This document shows positions 61,057 through 64,000 of a stretch of DNA of 64,000 bases, piece after piece. Position 1 is the stretch's first letter. Each line of letters starts with the position of its first letter. The stretch spans positions 59,579,689 through 59,643,688 of the forward strand of contig NW_026622797.1 in NCBI RefSeq assembly GCF_023065955.2, read 5' to 3'. The translations under genes were made by a program, and so were the position numbers. The notes under the pieces are model-generated. The model did no database searches. It was not told where the DNA came from and saw only the letters and a list, made by a program, of their open reading frames with translations. The stretch is from Ursus arctos. Its lineage: Eukaryota; Chordata; Mammalia; Carnivora; Ursidae.

Positions 61057-61238
61057 TTTAAAGATTTTATTTATTTATTTGAGAGAGAGAGAGAGAGCAT
61101 GAAAGTGAGCATGAGCTGGGGGAGAGGCAGTGGGAGAGGGAGAAGCAGGCTCCACACCATGTGGCTCGATCGTAGGACCCAGAAATCATGACCTGAGCCA
61201 AGGTAGACACTTAACCAACTGAAACACTTAGGAGCCTC
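61057..61238 (-). mobile_element. Carnivore SINE, antisense, in old L1
   Basis: The AAAGATTTTATTTATTTATT tail complement, a GAGAGAGAGAGAGAGC stretch and a diverged head complement (CTTAGGAGCCTC) are present. Duplications CACATCACATGTATTT lie at 61041-61056 and 61239-61254. Confidence 0.94.
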
Positions 61239-61779
61239 ACACATCACATGTATTTAGACAACATGATCTACTCCGCATCTATTAGAATGGCCAATACCAA
61301 AGCACTAACAAAACCAAATGCCGATGTGGATGTGGAGCAACAGAAATTCTCATTCATTGCTGATAGAAATGGAAACTGGTACACAGCCACTAAGGAAGAC
61401 ATTTGGGAAATTTCTTACGAAACAATCTTACCTTATGATCCAACAATTATGCTTATCAATATTTACACAGAGGAGTTGAAAATTTATGTCCACACAAAAG
61501 CCTGCATATGGATGTTAATAGCAGCTTTTTTTATTATTGACAAAACGGGAGGCAACTAAGATGTCCTTGAGCAGGTAAATGTGTAAATAAATTGAGGTAC
61601 ATCCAGACAGTGGAATAGTATTCAGTGCTAAAAAGGAATGGGCTATATCAAGTCACAAAAAGATGTGGAAGAGACTTGAATACATATTACTAAATGAAAG
61701 AAGTCAATCTGAAAATGCTAATATTTTATGACTCCAACCATATGACATTCTAGAAAAGGCACAACTGTGGAGACTTTAC

Positions 61780-62199
61780 TGTCTCCCCAAGATATTGGAG
61801 AAGGTCATTGAAAAAACATGAACAGTTGATGAGTGAGCTGGACCCAAACAATTAGAGGCTCATCACCCTATCCTCTGTTTTTGAAATGTGGGTTTTGCTG
61901 GTCTTTCCCACTCTTATCGGCTGCTCCAAAGACATGTTTTTGAGATATTGATGTGGTATTGAGAATACTTACATGGTATATGTGACTGAACCCCGTTAAG
62001 ATTTGGCAGGTTGGTGCAGGGATCTATTCATCTTGTTGCTGCCCAAGACAAGCTTTGTATGTAAGTTCCTTTTGCTTATTAAAACTGCCACCTACCAACC
62101 TGGAATGGCCTGCCTCTTTCTTCAGACTCTCCCTTACCCCCATGTATGGGGATGATTTCAGACTCTACCAGGGTGCTCTGGAGATAATTTAAACTGTCA
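61780..62199 (+). mobile_element. Probable solo LTR of an endogenous retrovirus, inside L1 3' UTR
   Basis: L1 3' UTR text stops near 61779 and resumes at about 62200. Between them lies about 420 bases starting TG (TGTCTCCCCAAGATATTGGA) and ending CA, with an ATTAAA polyadenylation-like signal at 62078-62083 and a C/T-rich stretch after it. No internal retroviral genes are attached. A clean target duplication is not visible, so orientation and exact ends are tentative. Confidence 0.5.
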
Positions 62200-62577
62200 A
62201 AGGATTAGCGGTGCTAGTGATTAGGTGTCATGGAGGGGTGAATGGACAAAGCAGAGAGAATTTTTAGGGCAGTGAAACTACTCTATTATTCTGAAATGGT
62301 GGATACATATCATTATACATTTTTCAAAACCCATAGAAATGTACAACATCAAGCATGAACTCTAATGTAAACTGTAGACTTGGGTGATAGTGTTATATCA
62401 ATGTAGGCCCATTGATTGTAGGAAATGTTTCACTCTGGTGGAAGATTTTGATATTAATGTAGGCTATGCATATGCTGGGGGGGGCAGGGGAGAGGGTATA
62501 TAGAAAACTCTGTACCTTCTGCTCAATTTTTCTCTGAACCTTGAACTGCTCTTAAAAATAGTCTATTTTTTTAAAAA

Positions 62578-64000
62578 AGCTCTCCAACACCAATTTTTAT
62601 CAATAAAATTCACAGTTTTACTTTACAGCTAACTACTCATTTTAAAAATAATCAAAAGAAAAGGCTAGAATTTTTAAAGTCTGTCTTCCTATATCCATTA
62701 ATTCATCCTTTTAGTAAGTGTTTTATTTAGGAACAGATCTCTTTTACAGTAACTGTACTTAGGTGTTGCCCTCTTTGAACCAGAACTTTTCTGTCTCCCT
62801 CTTTGTTTTGAGTTTGCCAAGAGACATTTAAATAAATTGGATTGTATAGAGAGTATTTTTAAAAGTGAGAGAATAATCCTTTGCTTCTCTTCAATCTCTG
62901 CTAAAGTGGCTTTTAAAAAAAATGCTAGTTATAGAATGAAAGTAAAACTTGTCTATCTTTCAAATTCTTAGCTGTCGAAAAGATAAAATTTCAGATCCCT
63001 CTTAGTGGAACACAATGACTGGGCAGCACCTCTCTGGGGTATATGGATTTTGGATTATGACATAAAAGATGGCTTTTCCTTGATTGAGGTGAAAGGTGGA
63101 ACTAACCTAGGAGATGAACTCATGGGTAATTCCACAGATAAACACTTTCAGAGTAGAACTGTAAATGTAATTTTCTGGTGAAAATCCAGGCTTTTTTTTA
63201 AGCCTTCCAATCAAAAGTCATCTGAAAACTTCTGGAAAATGAATCTGGAAGATTGAGAAGAATTGCAGGAGATTTAAGAGGAACACAGGTACTGGAAAAG
63301 ATTTAAAATTATTCTCCAATAGATTTATCCCTGCCTCTCTTTACCAATCTGGCTTACATAGTGCCTCAGAGAAATATTTCCAGTCCGTGATAGTGAACTG
63401 GAAGCTACTGTTTAGCATGACTCAGGTCAAGGTACAGTACTAAGCCCAAAATGTGGTCTACATTCCTTTGTGGTAGAATTTGGATTTAAACACTTGGTTT
63501 AGGAAAAGTTGTGGCTACTGTGATTTAAAATATCGACCGCAAGACAGATATGTTTGTAGTAAATGATATTTGATTTATAAATGTTGTAGATATCACCTTC
63601 CCAACTACCTCCACCAGTAGCACCTGATTTTTTAAAAAAGTCAGATAAAGTCATAAATAAGTCATAGTTATTTGTGAAGGAAGTCCATGGTGGCCCAAAT
63701 GTAGAAGTGATACTTCTTCTACTGTTTCTCTGTGTGCAGAGCTCATTTCCTCCATATAACACAAGTTGCCATAAAAATAAGAGTGCAAAGAGTCTTTTGG
63801 CAATTATTTTAAACACACACACACTACTATATAATAAAACAATATCGAAATCAGCATTTCATTTCATGCCTTTCTAGAAACCCTAAGGGATCCAATCCAC
63901 TGGATTTTGAAAAAAATGCTACTTATAGAGGAGTGCAAGAATTACAAGGGATTAAAATTGGTCACCATGAGAAAAAATGGATATCTATAGGAATTTTGTT
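62578..64000. other. Single-copy stretch to window end
   Basis: No gene or repeat is recognised apart from a short AC run at 63812-63824. Frames at 63499-63822 (minus) and 63674-63877 (plus) show no domain. Confidence 0.55.

Larger units (their letters stand above)
56880..62577 (+). mobile_element. Old L1 (L1MA/MB-like), inter-ORF to 3' end, with five later insertions
   Basis: Sense L1 from the inter-ORF region through ORF2 and the 3' UTR. The ORF2 start (ISITTLKFSGLNTPIK) is open until a TAG at 57087-57089, replacing the usual Gln just before the catalytic ETHF box. RT motif A is readable at 59053-59100 ([12 protein letters not shown]), and the FADD box near 59640 reads FPDD with a stop soon after. 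It ends with an ACCACTCTGGTGG-type 3' UTR near 62577. Insertions: SINEs at 58034, 59714 and 61057, a short L1 tail at 59383 and an LTR at 61780. Confidence 0.9.

Overview
This window looks like mammalian nuclear DNA from a caniform carnivore, most likely an arctoid (bear, panda, seal or a relative). The strongest evidence is 17 copies of the carnivore tRNA-Lys-derived SINE (SINEC/Can-SINE). Each has a tRNA-like head, a CT-rich middle and an AAATAAATAAAATCTT-type tail, and many sit between clean target-site duplications. Several carry the head variant with GGCACAGCGGTTAAG, which I associate with bears and pinnipeds. Carnivore-type L1 3' ends support the same placement. I found no protein-coding gene, rRNA, functional tRNA, CRISPR array or bacterial-style operon. 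The window reads as an AT-rich intergenic or deep-intronic repeat mosaic, and every long open frame I could explain is repeat-derived or low complexity. || Layout. 1-6353: a nearly complete but dead plus-strand L1 (end of ORF1, inter-ORF region, whole ORF2, 3' UTR), followed directly by two more L1 3' ends. 6354-11560: mostly single-copy AT-rich DNA with an old LTR-like block, a MIR and two SINEs. 11560-16620: SINEs, a hAT element, an old L1 3' UTR and an antisense MLT1-type LTR. 16850-20740: a nested minus-strand L1 complex containing a younger L1 with a 5' inversion, then an L1 ORF1/inter-ORF block. 20740-34770: largely single-copy sequence with scattered SINEs, hAT elements, antisense L2-like repeats and an old L1 endonuclease fragment. 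34770-42480: a TTTC microsatellite joined to a SINE tail, an AAT microsatellite, a Tigger-like element, an L2-like repeat interrupted by an LTR, and a SINE. 42480-45640: a minus-strand L1 whose ORF2 part is joined to a 5'-UTR-like block. 45640-56425: mostly single-copy, with MIRs, a SINE pair, CA and GAAA tracts and two L2-like repeats. 56426-62577: a Tigger-like element, then an old plus-strand L1 interrupted by three SINEs, a very short young L1 tail and a probable solo LTR. 62578-64000: single-copy. || How it works together: there is no gene network here. The content is a layered record of retrotransposition, with old elements (MIR, L2, hAT, L1M, MLT1) interrupted by younger carnivore L1s and SINEs. 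The best leads for a second look are the twin-primed L1 at 17.6-19.5 kb, microsatellites that arose at the same ORF2 position in two L1 copies, a 63-bp tandem duplication at a SINE edge, a three-copy array inside L1 ORF2 at 58.3 kb, and one weak candidate exon on the minus strand near 26.0 kb. Family names come from recalled consensus features, not from a database search.
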